From: Bradyrhizobium niftali
Lineage (GTDB): Bacteria; Pseudomonadota; Alphaproteobacteria; Rhizobiales; Xanthobacteraceae
NCBI RefSeq assembly: GCF_004571025.1
Contig: NZ_SPQT01000011.1
Coordinates: 178,022-242,021, forward strand
Direction: 5' to 3'
Length of the DNA: 64,000 nucleotides
Made by a program: the position numbers and the translations under genes. Shown in pieces: positions 43,812 to 51,603 of the stretch. Position 1 is the first letter of the stretch. Each line of letters opens with the position of its first letter. The notes under the pieces are model-generated. The model was given only the letters and a program-made list of their open reading frames with translations. It was not told the DNA's origin and did not search any database.

Positions 43812-44662
43812 CAGGTGAGACCGCGCGGGGCGCGCCCGCGATCTCGCCCTGCTCATTATTTCAACAGCCGGTCCGCGCATGCAGTCACGCTGCCGGCGCA
43901 TGCACATCCATCGCCGCCACCGCGGTCCGTCGTCAGCGCATCAACCGTTCGGATGAATGATCGGGCGGCCGCGACGGAAGCGGCTGAGGGATGACACCGC
44001 GACGGCAGCCGCAACAACCGCCGCGTGTAATCCCTGCAAATTCCCTCGGCGATTCTCGGGACTCATCGCACAAGTTGTGGATGACTCATCAACGCACATC
44101 ACCCTTGTCATGCACAAGCTTCGATCAACTTGCATCGACGGCGGACAACTACGTGCCCTGCAATCAAACCGTCATATAACTGCGGGCATGCTCGTAGGAC
44201 TCCGTATTGCGTTCACTATCATGTGTCCCTAAGAGCGAGATTGTCTTGAACGTTACATTCACCTGCAACGACATCCAGTCTCCGTGAGTGTCTCTACTTG
44301 ATTTTGTTGAGAAGGTCATTCATCGTTTCGGTGGAATATCAAGAAACGTCTTCTTGTGACTTGTACTCAGAGGCTTCGGTTGAACAATTCCGGTCCATCG
44401 TCCGTTCGTGGCGGCAACTCGGGCTCCCGCGCGACGACGACGCGATTGGCATGCCCTCCGCGAGCCGGCCTCTCGCTCCGGAAGACGCGACGCACGCTGG
44501 TCCAGGTCGGGCGCGTTGCAGTCCGAGCCGTCGAGCAGGAATCGGGCACGACGTGCTTCTCGGACATCTCCGGAGGTCTGACGTCTTCCGAAGTATTCGC
44601 GAACCACGGTGCAAGGCGGCTTCGGGACGCCGCAGACGAAGTTCCGGGGACGAGGTAAATCC
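43812..44662. other. non-coding interval between fliI and the second MarR-like gene
   Basis: About 850 bp with no recognisable gene on either strand. Bases from about 44050 to 44400 are richer in A/T. A dyad CAAGAA-ACGTC-TTCTTG occurs at 44340-44356. The hairpin just after fliI is listed separately. An open frame from 44298 shows no family character and runs into the next gene out of frame. Confidence 0.5.
43814..43848 (+). terminator. imperfect hairpin after fliI
   Basis: GGTGAGACCGCG near 43814-43825 pairs with CGCGATCTCGCC with one mismatch and one G-U pair, enclosing a GC-rich loop, directly after the fliI stop codon. No U-tract follows, so it may be a weak terminator. Confidence 0.4.
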
Positions 44663-45310
44663 ATGCCATTGGCACGAGAAGCCGTCGAGCTGCTGGTCCA
44701 GGCGGCGAGGGCTTGGTATTTCGAAGGCAATCAGCATGGATTGCGCGATCGGGAATGGATGGCGCTGCGCTTTCTCAACCGCGCCAACAGGTTTTCGCGC
44801 ACACCGTCCGCGCTCGCCGGCTTCATCGGCGCCACCAGAGCGACTGCATCGCAGATCGTGAAGACGCTGGAGAGCAAGTCCTTCCTGGTGCGAAAGCCCT
44901 CGCACGAGGACAAGCGTTCCGTGGTGCTCCACGTCACCGCGCAGGGCGAGAAGTGCCTGAACCAGCACGACCCGATCAACCACGTGTTGAATGCGGTCAC
45001 GGCGCTCGGAACCGACGAGTGTCTCAGGCTGCGCGACTCGCTGCGGGAGATCCTCAATCACCTCGACGCAGCTCACCAACGGCTCGACGCCAGCATCTGC
45101 CGGGACTGCATGTTTCTCGCCGAGCGCAGCCCTGGCGTCGGCCCGGCCGCCGCGAAGGGGCGCGCAACCGCAGAATTCATGTGCCGGCTGTATCGCGCCC
45201 CCGTCTCGCTCGAGGAGACCGAGCTGCTCTGCACCAGTTTCGAGCGCACCCGCGACCGCCCGAAGATCGAGGAGCATCTCGACCGCGCGCGCGTGGCGAG
45301 CCAGGGATGA
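44663..45310 (+). CDS. MarR-like winged-helix regulator with four-cysteine C-terminal tail (paralogue)
   Basis: 215 aa. It is a paralogue of the gene at 6651-7229: HGLRDREWMALRFLNRAN, then NRFSRTPSALAGFIGATRATAS and HEDKRSVVLHVT form the wHTH and wing. The tail repeats the cysteine pattern Cys146-x2-Cys149, Cys174 (F-M-C-R-L-Y-R-A-P) and Cys190 (LLCTSFE), then extends another 20 charged residues. The ATG at 44663 has GAGG about seven bases upstream. It closes the flagellar island on the right, as its partner does on the left. Ligand and targets unknown. Confidence 0.78.
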   Translation: MPLAREAVELLVQAARAWYFEGNQHGLRDREWMALRFLNRANRFSRTPSALAGFIGATRATASQIVKTLESKSFLVRKPSHEDKRSVVLHVTAQGEKCLNQHDPINHVLNAVTALGTDECLRLRDSLREILNHLDAAHQRLDASICRDCMFLAERSPGVGPAAAKGRATAEFMCRLYRAPVSLEETELLCTSFERTRDRPKIEEHLDRARVASQG

Positions 45311-45408
45311 GGCGAAGGCCCGCAGCCTGAGCGCAACGTCCGCACGGATCGCGCGGCCAAAGCTTGCGGAAGATTTCGCGGCGCTCGCAATGACGGCACC
45401 ATCAGCTC

Positions 45409-45451
45409 CGTCATCCCCGCGCAACGGCGAAGCCGTTGCGCAGGGGTGACG
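45409..45451. repeat. 20-bp-arm hairpin element
   Basis: An inverted repeat with arms 45409-45428 and 45432-45451 around GAA, with one mismatch and one G-T pair, starts CGTCATCCCCG and ends AGGGGTGACG. It lies about 100 bp after the MarR-like gene at the head of a chain of dispersed repeats. It may terminate that transcript. Confidence 0.7.
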
Positions 45452-45481
45452 GTGAGAGATAAAAGCCCGTAGTTTCCACAT

Positions 45482-45591
45482 CGTCATTGCGAGTGCAGCG
45501 ACTTGTCCGCCGAAGCTTTAGCGAAGGCGGAAGCAATCCAGAAGCCCTCCGCGGCAAGACTCTGGATTGCGTCGCTGCGCTCGCAATGACG
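45482..45591. repeat. 110-bp dispersed element with 21-bp terminal inverted repeats
   Basis: The ends CGTCATTGCGAG (45482-45502 arm) and CTCGCAATGACG (45571-45591 arm) are complementary over 21 bp with one mismatch. Inside, GCAATCCAGA (45533-45542) and TCTGGATTGC (45561-45570) form a second perfect pair, and TCCGCC/GGCGGA a third. A partial extra copy of the right end (GCTCGCAATGACGG) lies at 45383-45396. Sequences of this kind are scattered through Bradyrhizobium intergenic regions. No transposase is present. Confidence 0.75.
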
Positions 45592-45627
45592 GAGCAAGAG
45601 GCATCGACTTCGTCTCCAAGTACCACT

Positions 45628-45748
45628 GTCATTCCCCGCGAAGGCGGGGAATCCAGTACGGCGCGGCCTCTCGGGCTCAATCACAACCGTCGCTGGAATA
45701 CTGGATCGCCCGCCCCAGTGCGCAAGTGCGCACAAGGCGGGCGATGAC
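45628..45748. repeat. second dispersed palindromic element
   Basis: A GTCATTCCCCGC left end and a GCGGGCGATGAC right end are imperfectly complementary. Internal ATCCAGTA and TACTGGAT are inverted, and TTCCCCGC-GAA-GGCGGGGAA is a local hairpin. It follows the 45482-45591 element with a 36-bp gap. Non-coding. Confidence 0.65.
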
Positions 45749-45841
45749 GGCGAGTATGTGGTCGCAGACACGCCTTCGCGCTCTCGCGGCGGATTTCGCC
45801 CGAGCTTTGCTTCATCGCTCCACCCTCTCTAGGCCAAGAGG

Positions 45842-46510
45842 GCGCAGGGAAGGCCGGGTGCCGGCTGGCACCCACGGTCCGCTGTGCGCGTGTAGCGCAT
45901 GAAAAGATGCACAGCGGCATACAGGTGCAGCCAAAACACTCGGCCTTCCCTGCGCAGTGGCCTGACGGCTTATGCCGTGCTCTCCCGGGAGCCGAATTCC
46001 TTCTGGCCTCCCTCACCCCGCGAATTGACGATGCCGTCCGCCCGGTTGGGCTCGCGTGCACCTCCGCGAAAGGCTTGACCGTAGCAACGACGGCCAGGAC
46101 CACACGGTTTTGCCGTACGCGCATTCGCTGACCGCCGCAGGGTTCTCCGGCCTTGTCGACGTAGCCGGAAAAATGCTGGCGAGACGAACTTTCAGCGCCG
46201 CTCATCTGCACGCGGTTTCGGGCTCACGGGGACTACCCGCCCTGCCCGCGCCATGTCGTGCCGACGCCGCCGCGTCCACCGCAACCCGGCTCGCGAAAAA
46301 TGACGACACATGATCGCCCCTCAAGGTCAAGCCGGGATGGACGACACATACGACAAATCCGAATTTCGGTAAAGCGGAATATTTCTGCGCGGACGGATTG
46401 ACAGGCCCTGCCGGTGTTTTGCCCGTCGGGCTTTGAGGCTTCGCCATCCGGGGCAAAAACCCTCGCATGACGCGTCGCTCCGGATCATTGGGGGAATGTG
46501 TGGTGGTAGT
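45842..46510. repeat. long genus-type dispersed repeat with branched hairpin head
   Basis: At 45842-45955 a perfect 15-bp pair (GCGCAGGGAAGGCCG and its complement at 45941-45955) encloses two hairpins: GGTGCC/GGCACC near 45857-45872 and CCGCTGTGC (45879-45887) with GCACAGCGG (45909-45917). The following ~550 bp contain interrupted frames and resemble a sequence that I recall occurring repeatedly between genes in Bradyrhizobium, often mis-called as short proteins. Its right boundary is uncertain. Confidence 0.5.
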
Positions 46511-46626
46511 CTTGTATGCATTATCCCAGTTGCCATCGCCGGGCACTTCGCTTTAGATGCCGCCAACTCGCCCTCGGATGACGGCCGAGGCTCAAAAATC
46601 CGCAGAAATTGTCAAAGGGACGAAGC

Positions 46627-47691
46627 ATGGCGCGCAATATTCTGATTCTTGGGGCTTCCTACGGCTCCCTGCTGGGCACGAAGCTGCTGATGGCGGGGCA
46701 CAATGTCACCCTGGTCTGCCGCGCCAAGACCGCTGAGCTGATCAACCGTGACGGTACCGAGGTACGCATCAAGCTGCGCGACGAGGCGGTGCACCGGGCA
46801 ATCTTCTCGCGCGACCTGCCCGGCAAGCTCGACGCGGTGACGCCGGGCGATGTCGACGTCTCCCGTTACGACATGGTCGGCCTCGCGATGCAGGAGCCGC
46901 AATACACCAACCATACGGTGCGCGTGCTCATGGTCAAGATCGCCGCGGCGAAGCTGCCGTGCCTGTCGATCATGAACATGCCGCCGCTGCCCTATCTGAA
47001 GCGGATCCCGGCGCTCGCAGGCATGGATCTCGAGGAGGCCTACACCAATGCGCAGGTGTGGGAGCGGTTCGAGCCGGGGCTGGTGACGCTGTGCTCGCCC
47101 GACCCGCAGGCCTTCCGCCCGCCGGAGGAAGCCGCGAACGTGCTTCATGTCGGCCTGCCCACCAACTTCAAGGCATCGGTCTTCGCCGACGACAAACACA
47201 ACAAGGTGCTGCGCGAGCTCGAAGCCGACATCGACGCGGTGACGCTCAACGGCCTCGACGTGCCGGTGAAGCTGAAAGTGTTCTCGTCCCTGTTCGTGCC
47301 GCTGGCGAAATGGTCGATGCTGCTGACCGGCAACTATCGCTGCATCACGCCGCACGAGCCGCAGTCGATCCGCGACGCCGTGCACGGCGATCTCGAGCGC
47401 TCGCAGACGATCTACGATCATGTCGACGCGATCGCCCGCCGCCTCGGCGCCGATCCGCAGGATCAGGTGCCGTTCGCGAAATACGCCAAGGCGGCCGAAA
47501 GCCTGCTCAAGCCGTCGTCGGCCGCGCGCGCGGTGGCGAGCGGCGCGCCCTTCATCGAGCGCGTCGACCTGCTGGTGAAGCTGATCTCGCATCAGCTCGG
47601 CGCGCCCAACCCCGAGATCGACCGCACCGTCGAGACCGTGGACCAGAAGCTGAACGAGAAGATCGTGCAGGGCGGATCGGGCGCGCAGTAG
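46627..47691 (+). CDS. ketopantoate reductase-like (PanE/ApbA) NADP-dependent protein
   Basis: 354 aa from the ATG at 46627, preceded by AAAGGGA. The N-terminal Rossmann domain (ILILGASYGSLLGTKLLMAGHNVTLVCR) has G-A-S-Y-G-S in place of G-x-G-x-x-G. A C-terminal helical domain (LKVFSSLFVPLAKWSMLLTGNYRCI) matches ketopantoate-reductase-fold proteins. It is longer than PanE (about 300 aa) and lacks the obvious catalytic N-x-x-x-K pattern in its usual context, so a true pantothenate role is unproven. It stands alone, with repeats upstream. Confidence 0.7.
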   Translation: MARNILILGASYGSLLGTKLLMAGHNVTLVCRAKTAELINRDGTEVRIKLRDEAVHRAIFSRDLPGKLDAVTPGDVDVSRYDMVGLAMQEPQYTNHTVRVLMVKIAAAKLPCLSIMNMPPLPYLKRIPALAGMDLEEAYTNAQVWERFEPGLVTLCSPDPQAFRPPEEAANVLHVGLPTNFKASVFADDKHNKVLRELEADIDAVTLNGLDVPVKLKVFSSLFVPLAKWSMLLTGNYRCITPHEPQSIRDAVHGDLERSQTIYDHVDAIARRLGADPQDQVPFAKYAKAAESLLKPSSAARAVASGAPFIERVDLLVKLISHQLGAPNPEIDRTVETVDQKLNEKIVQGGSGAQ

Positions 47692-47731
47692 CGGCACGCC
47701 GCTTCTGTTGCGATCGTGCGATCCTCGGCGC

Positions 47732-48316
47732 TCACGCGCTCAGGAATGATTGGAACCAGATCAGGCCGGTCACCGCGACGAGCGTGACCGCGCCGGTGCG
47801 CGTGATGATCTCGGGGTGGCCGAGACGACGCGCGCCGCGGCCGAGCGTTGCGCCGAACGCAATCCACGCAGCTCCCGCGGCGACGATCTGAAGCGCGATC
47901 ATTCCGAGCCAGGGCAGGAGCTCGAACGGTCCGGCCTGGAGCGGCAGGAGCAGGAAGGCGAACACAATCGCCTTCGGATTGAGCAGCGTGGTGATCAGCA
48001 CCTGGCGGAACGTCACCACGGCGCCGCCGCGCAGCTCCCGCGCGTTGACGCGCCAGAGCATGACGGCAAGGCCCAGGATGTAGACACTGACCGCTACGCG
48101 AAGCACGACGGCCGCAAGCGGAATGCCGCTCACGACGGGACCGAGCGCCAGCCGCAGCAGCGCGATCGCCGCGAGATAGCCGAACAGCTCGGCTGCGAGC
48201 AGATGGAGCGACCGCGAGATCCCGATCCCTGCTCCCGACGTCGCGAGCAAGGTGTTGGTCGGTCCCGGCATGGCGAGGAGGAAGCAGGTCGCCGTGAAGA
48301 AGGTCAGGAAGTTCAT
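47732..48316 (-). CDS. LysE/RhtB-type amino-acid exporter
   Basis: 194 aa inner-membrane protein with about six hydrophobic segments. FFTATCFLLAMPGPTNTLLATSGAGIGISRSL carries the P-G-P motif of LysE/RhtB exporters, and LLNPKAIVFAFLLLP the N-P-K-A motif before TM4. The C-terminus ends FQSFLS. It is convergent with the ketopantoate-reductase-like gene. The substrate is probably an amino acid but is not identifiable. Confidence 0.85.
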   Translation of the reverse strand: MNFLTFFTATCFLLAMPGPTNTLLATSGAGIGISRSLHLLAAELFGYLAAIALLRLALGPVVSGIPLAAVVLRVAVSVYILGLAVMLWRVNARELRGGAVVTFRQVLITTLLNPKAIVFAFLLLPLQAGPFELLPWLGMIALQIVAAGAAWIAFGATLGRGARRLGHPEIITRTGAVTLVAVTGLIWFQSFLSA

Positions 48317-48502
48317 GCACCCAGCTAACAGGTCTCGGGGTCATGGACCTTGATCTGCGTCATTCCACGCGGGCGGAACGGTTCCCGGTCACGCCTGAAC
48401 TCCGCCGTGGGCAACAGAGCATGATTCGCGCTGCGGCGCTCGACGCGCCGCGGCCGGGTTGATAAGCCCCTGTCCGCGAATGATGGGGACTTGAGTCGGG
48501 AC

Positions 48503-50014
48503 ATGACGGTTGCGATCGAGATGGGGCTGACCACGGCGGGCGCCGCGGCGGCCATGGACCTCGAGGAACTGCTGGCGACCCGCCTCCTGGTGCAGGGCAA
48601 TTCGGGCTCCGGCAAGTCGCATCTGCTGCGGCGGCTGCTGGAGCAGAGCGCGCCCTGGGTGCAGCAGGCCATCATCGACCCCGAGGGCGATTTCGTCACG
48701 CTGGCCGAGCGCTTCGGCCATCTCGTGATCGAGGCCGAGGATCACACCGAGCGCGGCCTTCAGGTCGCCGGTGAGCGCGCGCGGCTGCATCGCGTTTCCA
48801 CCGTGCTCAATCTCGAAGGCCTCGACGCCGAGAACCAGATGCGCCGCGCCGCCGCGTTCCTCGGCGGCCTGTTCGACGTCGATCGCGACCATTGGTATCC
48901 GATGCTGGTGGTGGTGGACGAGGCGCAGCTGTTCGCGCCGGCGGTCGCAGGCGAGGTGTCGGACGAGGCGCGGAAACTGTCGCTCGGCGCCATGACCAAT
49001 CTGATGTGCCGCGGCCGCAAGCGCGGGCTTGCCGGCATCATCGCGACCCAGCGGCTGGCGAAGCTCGCCAAGAACGTCGCGGCGGAAGCCTCCAACTTCC
49101 TGATGGGCCGGACCTTCCTCGACATCGACATGGCGCGCGCCGCCGATCTGCTCGGGATGGAGCGGCGGCAGGCGGAAGCCTTTCGCGATCTCGAGCGCGG
49201 GCAGTTCATGGCGCTGGGACCTGCGCTGTCGCGCCGTCCGCTGCGATTGAACATCGGTGCGACCGACACCCAGCCGCGCAATTCGACGCCGCGGCTGATG
49301 CCGATGCCGGAAGCCGCACTCGAGGACATGCGCGCCGTGATCCTGGCCGCGCCGCCGCCCGACGCCAGCCGGCCGCAGCGCCGCCCCGCGCCGGACCTGC
49401 TCGAACAGCTCCGCGCGGCGAAGGCCGCCGCGCCGGAGATCCGGCCCGAAGCGATCGAGCTGCCGGTCAGCGCCGAGGAACTCGCCGAGCGGCGCGAGCG
49501 CGTGGACCGGACCTTGCGTGCCGTGCTCGCCGAGCCCGATGCCGGCTTCCGCGCCATCGGCGTGCTCTATCAGGAATTCGTGGTCCGCTGCCGCATCGAG
49601 GGGCTCGGCGCGGCGGTGCCTGACCTCAACGAATTCCGCCGCATGCTGACGCATGCGCGCGCCGGGCTCGGCGCTGACATCGCTGATGACGACGCCTGGC
49701 AGGACGTCTCGCTGCGCGCCTCGATCCTGCCCGACGACATGCAGGGCGTGTTCATGATGATCGCCCGCGCGGCAAAGGAAGGCTGGCCCTGCCCGGGCGA
49801 TGCCGCGATCGCCCGCGCCTATGGCTCGCATTCGCTGCGCCGCGCGCAGCGCCTGCTCAGCTACATGGAGGAGCAGGGTCTCATCGTCTGCCAGCTCGAC
49901 GGCGGCGGACGCAGGATCGTCACGCTGGTGGAGCTGGCCTGGGCGACCGCGCCCGGCGATCCGAATGGCGACGATCTGCCGGCAGAGCCGGCGCAGAGCG
50001 CGGCTTCGGCCTGA
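48503..50014 (+). CDS. HerA-like / DUF87 P-loop ATPase
   Basis: 503 aa. Walker A is LLVQGNSGSGKSHLLRRLL, then IIDPEGDFVTLAERFG (HerA-type) and Walker B MLVVVDEAQLFAPA. ATQRLAKLAKNVAAEASNFLMGRTFLDIDM is the HerA arginine/sensor region. A C-terminal wHTH-like part follows (AIARAYGSHSLRRAQRLLSYMEEQGLIV). HerA-like ATPases are DNA-translocating hexamers, often paired with NurA in archaea; no nuclease is adjacent here. ATG 48503 is preferred to an in-frame TTG four codons upstream. It ends 3 bp before the convergent livF-like gene. Confidence 0.8.
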   Translation: MTVAIEMGLTTAGAAAAMDLEELLATRLLVQGNSGSGKSHLLRRLLEQSAPWVQQAIIDPEGDFVTLAERFGHLVIEAEDHTERGLQVAGERARLHRVSTVLNLEGLDAENQMRRAAAFLGGLFDVDRDHWYPMLVVVDEAQLFAPAVAGEVSDEARKLSLGAMTNLMCRGRKRGLAGIIATQRLAKLAKNVAAEASNFLMGRTFLDIDMARAADLLGMERRQAEAFRDLERGQFMALGPALSRRPLRLNIGATDTQPRNSTPRLMPMPEAALEDMRAVILAAPPPDASRPQRRPAPDLLEQLRAAKAAAPEIRPEAIELPVSAEELAERRERVDRTLRAVLAEPDAGFRAIGVLYQEFVVRCRIEGLGAAVPDLNEFRRMLTHARAGLGADIADDDAWQDVSLRASILPDDMQGVFMMIARAAKEGWPCPGDAAIARAYGSHSLRRAQRLLSYMEEQGLIVCQLDGGGRRIVTLVELAWATAPGDPNGDDLPAEPAQSAASA

Positions 50015-50017
50015 TCG

Positions 50018-50758
50018 CTAGGCCGCCTCGGCACCGCCGAGATAGGCGTCACGCACCCGCGGATCGTCCTTCAGCGCCCGCGCGGGACCGGAGAGCACGA
50101 TCTTGCCAGTCTGGAGCACATAGGCCTCGTGCGCGATCTCGAGCGCGAGGCTGGCGTTCTGCTCGACCATGAACACCGACACGCCCTCCTGGTTGATGGT
50201 GCGGATCAGCTCCAGCACGCGATCGACATAGAGCGGCGACAGCCCCATGGTCGGCTCGTCCATCACGATCATCCTGGGACGGCTCATCAGCGCGCGCGCC
50301 ATCGCTACCATCTGCTGCTCGCCGCCGGACAGCGAGCCTGCGCGCTGCGACAGCCGCTGGCCGAGCTTCGGAAACAGCGTCAGCATCTTGTCGAGATCCT
50401 GCGCCACCGCATCGCGGTCGTTGCGCACGAAGGCCCCCATCAGGATGTTCTCGCGGACGGTCATGTCCGCGAACAACCGCCGCGCCTCCGGCACCGAGGC
50501 GATGCCGCGGCGAACGATCTGCGGCGTGGAGAGGCCAATCAGCGAGGCGCCGTCGAACGTCACGTCGCCGGAACGCGGTTTGACGAGGCCGAGGATGATC
50601 TTCATCGTCGTCGACTTGCCGCTGGCATTGCCCCCGAGCAGGCAGACGATGTGGCTGCGCGCGACCGTGATCGACAGGTCGAAATGCACCTGGGCCTGGC
50701 CGTAGAAGGTGTTGACGTTGGTCAAAGCGAGCAGCGGTTCGGGTACGTTGGTCGTCAT
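50018..50758 (-). CDS. livF: branched-chain amino-acid type ABC transporter ATP-binding protein (LivF)
   Basis: 246 aa. Walker A is LLGGNASGKSTTMKIIL (with Ala where Gly-Ala is common), the ABC signature is GSLSGGEQQMVAMARAL and Walker B MIVMDEPTMGLSPL. The short LivF C-terminus ends VRDAYLGG. It works with LivG at the cytoplasmic face of the fused permease. It is last in an operon with the luciferase-like and AhpD-like genes and overlaps livG by 4 nt. Confidence 0.9.
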   Translation of the reverse strand: MTTNVPEPLLALTNVNTFYGQAQVHFDLSITVARSHIVCLLGGNASGKSTTMKIILGLVKPRSGDVTFDGASLIGLSTPQIVRRGIASVPEARRLFADMTVRENILMGAFVRNDRDAVAQDLDKMLTLFPKLGQRLSQRAGSLSGGEQQMVAMARALMSRPRMIVMDEPTMGLSPLYVDRVLELIRTINQEGVSVFMVEQNASLALEIAHEAYVLQTGKIVLSGPARALKDDPRVRDAYLGGAEAA

Positions 50759-51603
50759 GCCGCGCTCTCCTGCTCCGCCGTCCCCGACAGGCCGTGACCG
50801 AGATAGGCCTCGATCACCTTGGGATCCTTGCGCACCTGTTCGCCCGGCCCTTCCGCGATCTTCTTGCCCTCGTCCATGACGATGACACGGTCGGAGAGGC
50901 GCATCACCATCTCCAGCTTGTGCTCGATCAACAGGATCGTCAGCCCTTCCGCCTTCAGCTCGGCGACCAGCGCCTGCATCTCCGCGGTCTCGGTCGGGTT
51001 CATGCCGGCGGTCGGCTCGTCGAGCAGCAACAGGCGCGGCTTCAAGGCGAGCGCACGGGCGATCTCGACGCGGCGGCGGTTGGCATAGGAGAGACTGTAG
51101 GCCGGCTGGTCGATCCGCGGCAGCAACCGTTCGCCGAAGCGGGCGAAGATGGCTTTCACTTCCTCGCGCAGCCGCTCTTCCTCGGCCTTGACGCTGGCGG
51201 GACGGAGCAGCGCCAGACCCAATTCCAGCAGCGGGCCGATCACCGGCACGGCCGGCTTCACCGCACGCAGCCGCGTGTGCGCGCCGATCAGGACGTTGTC
51301 CATGACGCTGAGATTGCCGAAGACGCGGCCGAGCTGGAAGGTGCGGGCAATGCCCTCGGCCGCCAGCCGCTCCGGCGAGAGGCCGGTGATGTCCTGACCT
51401 TCGAAGCGGACCACGCCGGCGTCGGGCCGGTCGAGCCCGGTCACGAGGTTGAACAACGTCGTCTTGCCGGCCCCGTTCGGGCCGATGATGCTGACGAGCC
51501 CGCCCCTGGCGAGGTCGAGATCGATGGCGTCGACCGCGGTGAGGCCGCCGAAGCGCCGCGTCAGCCCGCGCAGGGATAGCATGGTTGTGTGCTCTGCCAT
51601 CAC
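50755..51603 (-). CDS. livG: branched-chain amino-acid type ABC transporter ATP-binding protein (LivG)
   Basis: 282 aa. Walker A is GPNGAGKTTLFNLVTG, the LivG-type modified signature YSLSYANRRRVEIARAL and Walker B LLLLDEPTAGMNPTET. The C-terminal LivG extension ends KVIEAYLGHG. It starts at the ATG overlapping the permease stop. Solute specificity cannot be read from an ATPase. Confidence 0.9.
   Translation of the reverse strand: MMAEHTTMLSLRGLTRRFGGLTAVDAIDLDLARGGLVSIIGPNGAGKTTLFNLVTGLDRPDAGVVRFEGQDITGLSPERLAAEGIARTFQLGRVFGNLSVMDNVLIGAHTRLRAVKPAVPVIGPLLELGLALLRPASVKAEEERLREEVKAIFARFGERLLPRIDQPAYSLSYANRRRVEIARALALKPRLLLLDEPTAGMNPTETAEMQALVAELKAEGLTILLIEHKLEMVMRLSDRVIVMDEGKKIAEGPGEQVRKDPKVIEAYLGHGLSGTAEQESAA

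Noticed and set aside
44298..44861. Open frame before and across the start of the second MarR-like gene
   Set aside because: No recognisable features, and it overlaps the regulator out of frame; the ATG at 44663 with GAGG is the supported start.
45907..46131. Short open frame within the long dispersed repeat
   Set aside because: It lies in a repetitive element with interrupted frames on both sides; such frames are commonly mis-annotated.
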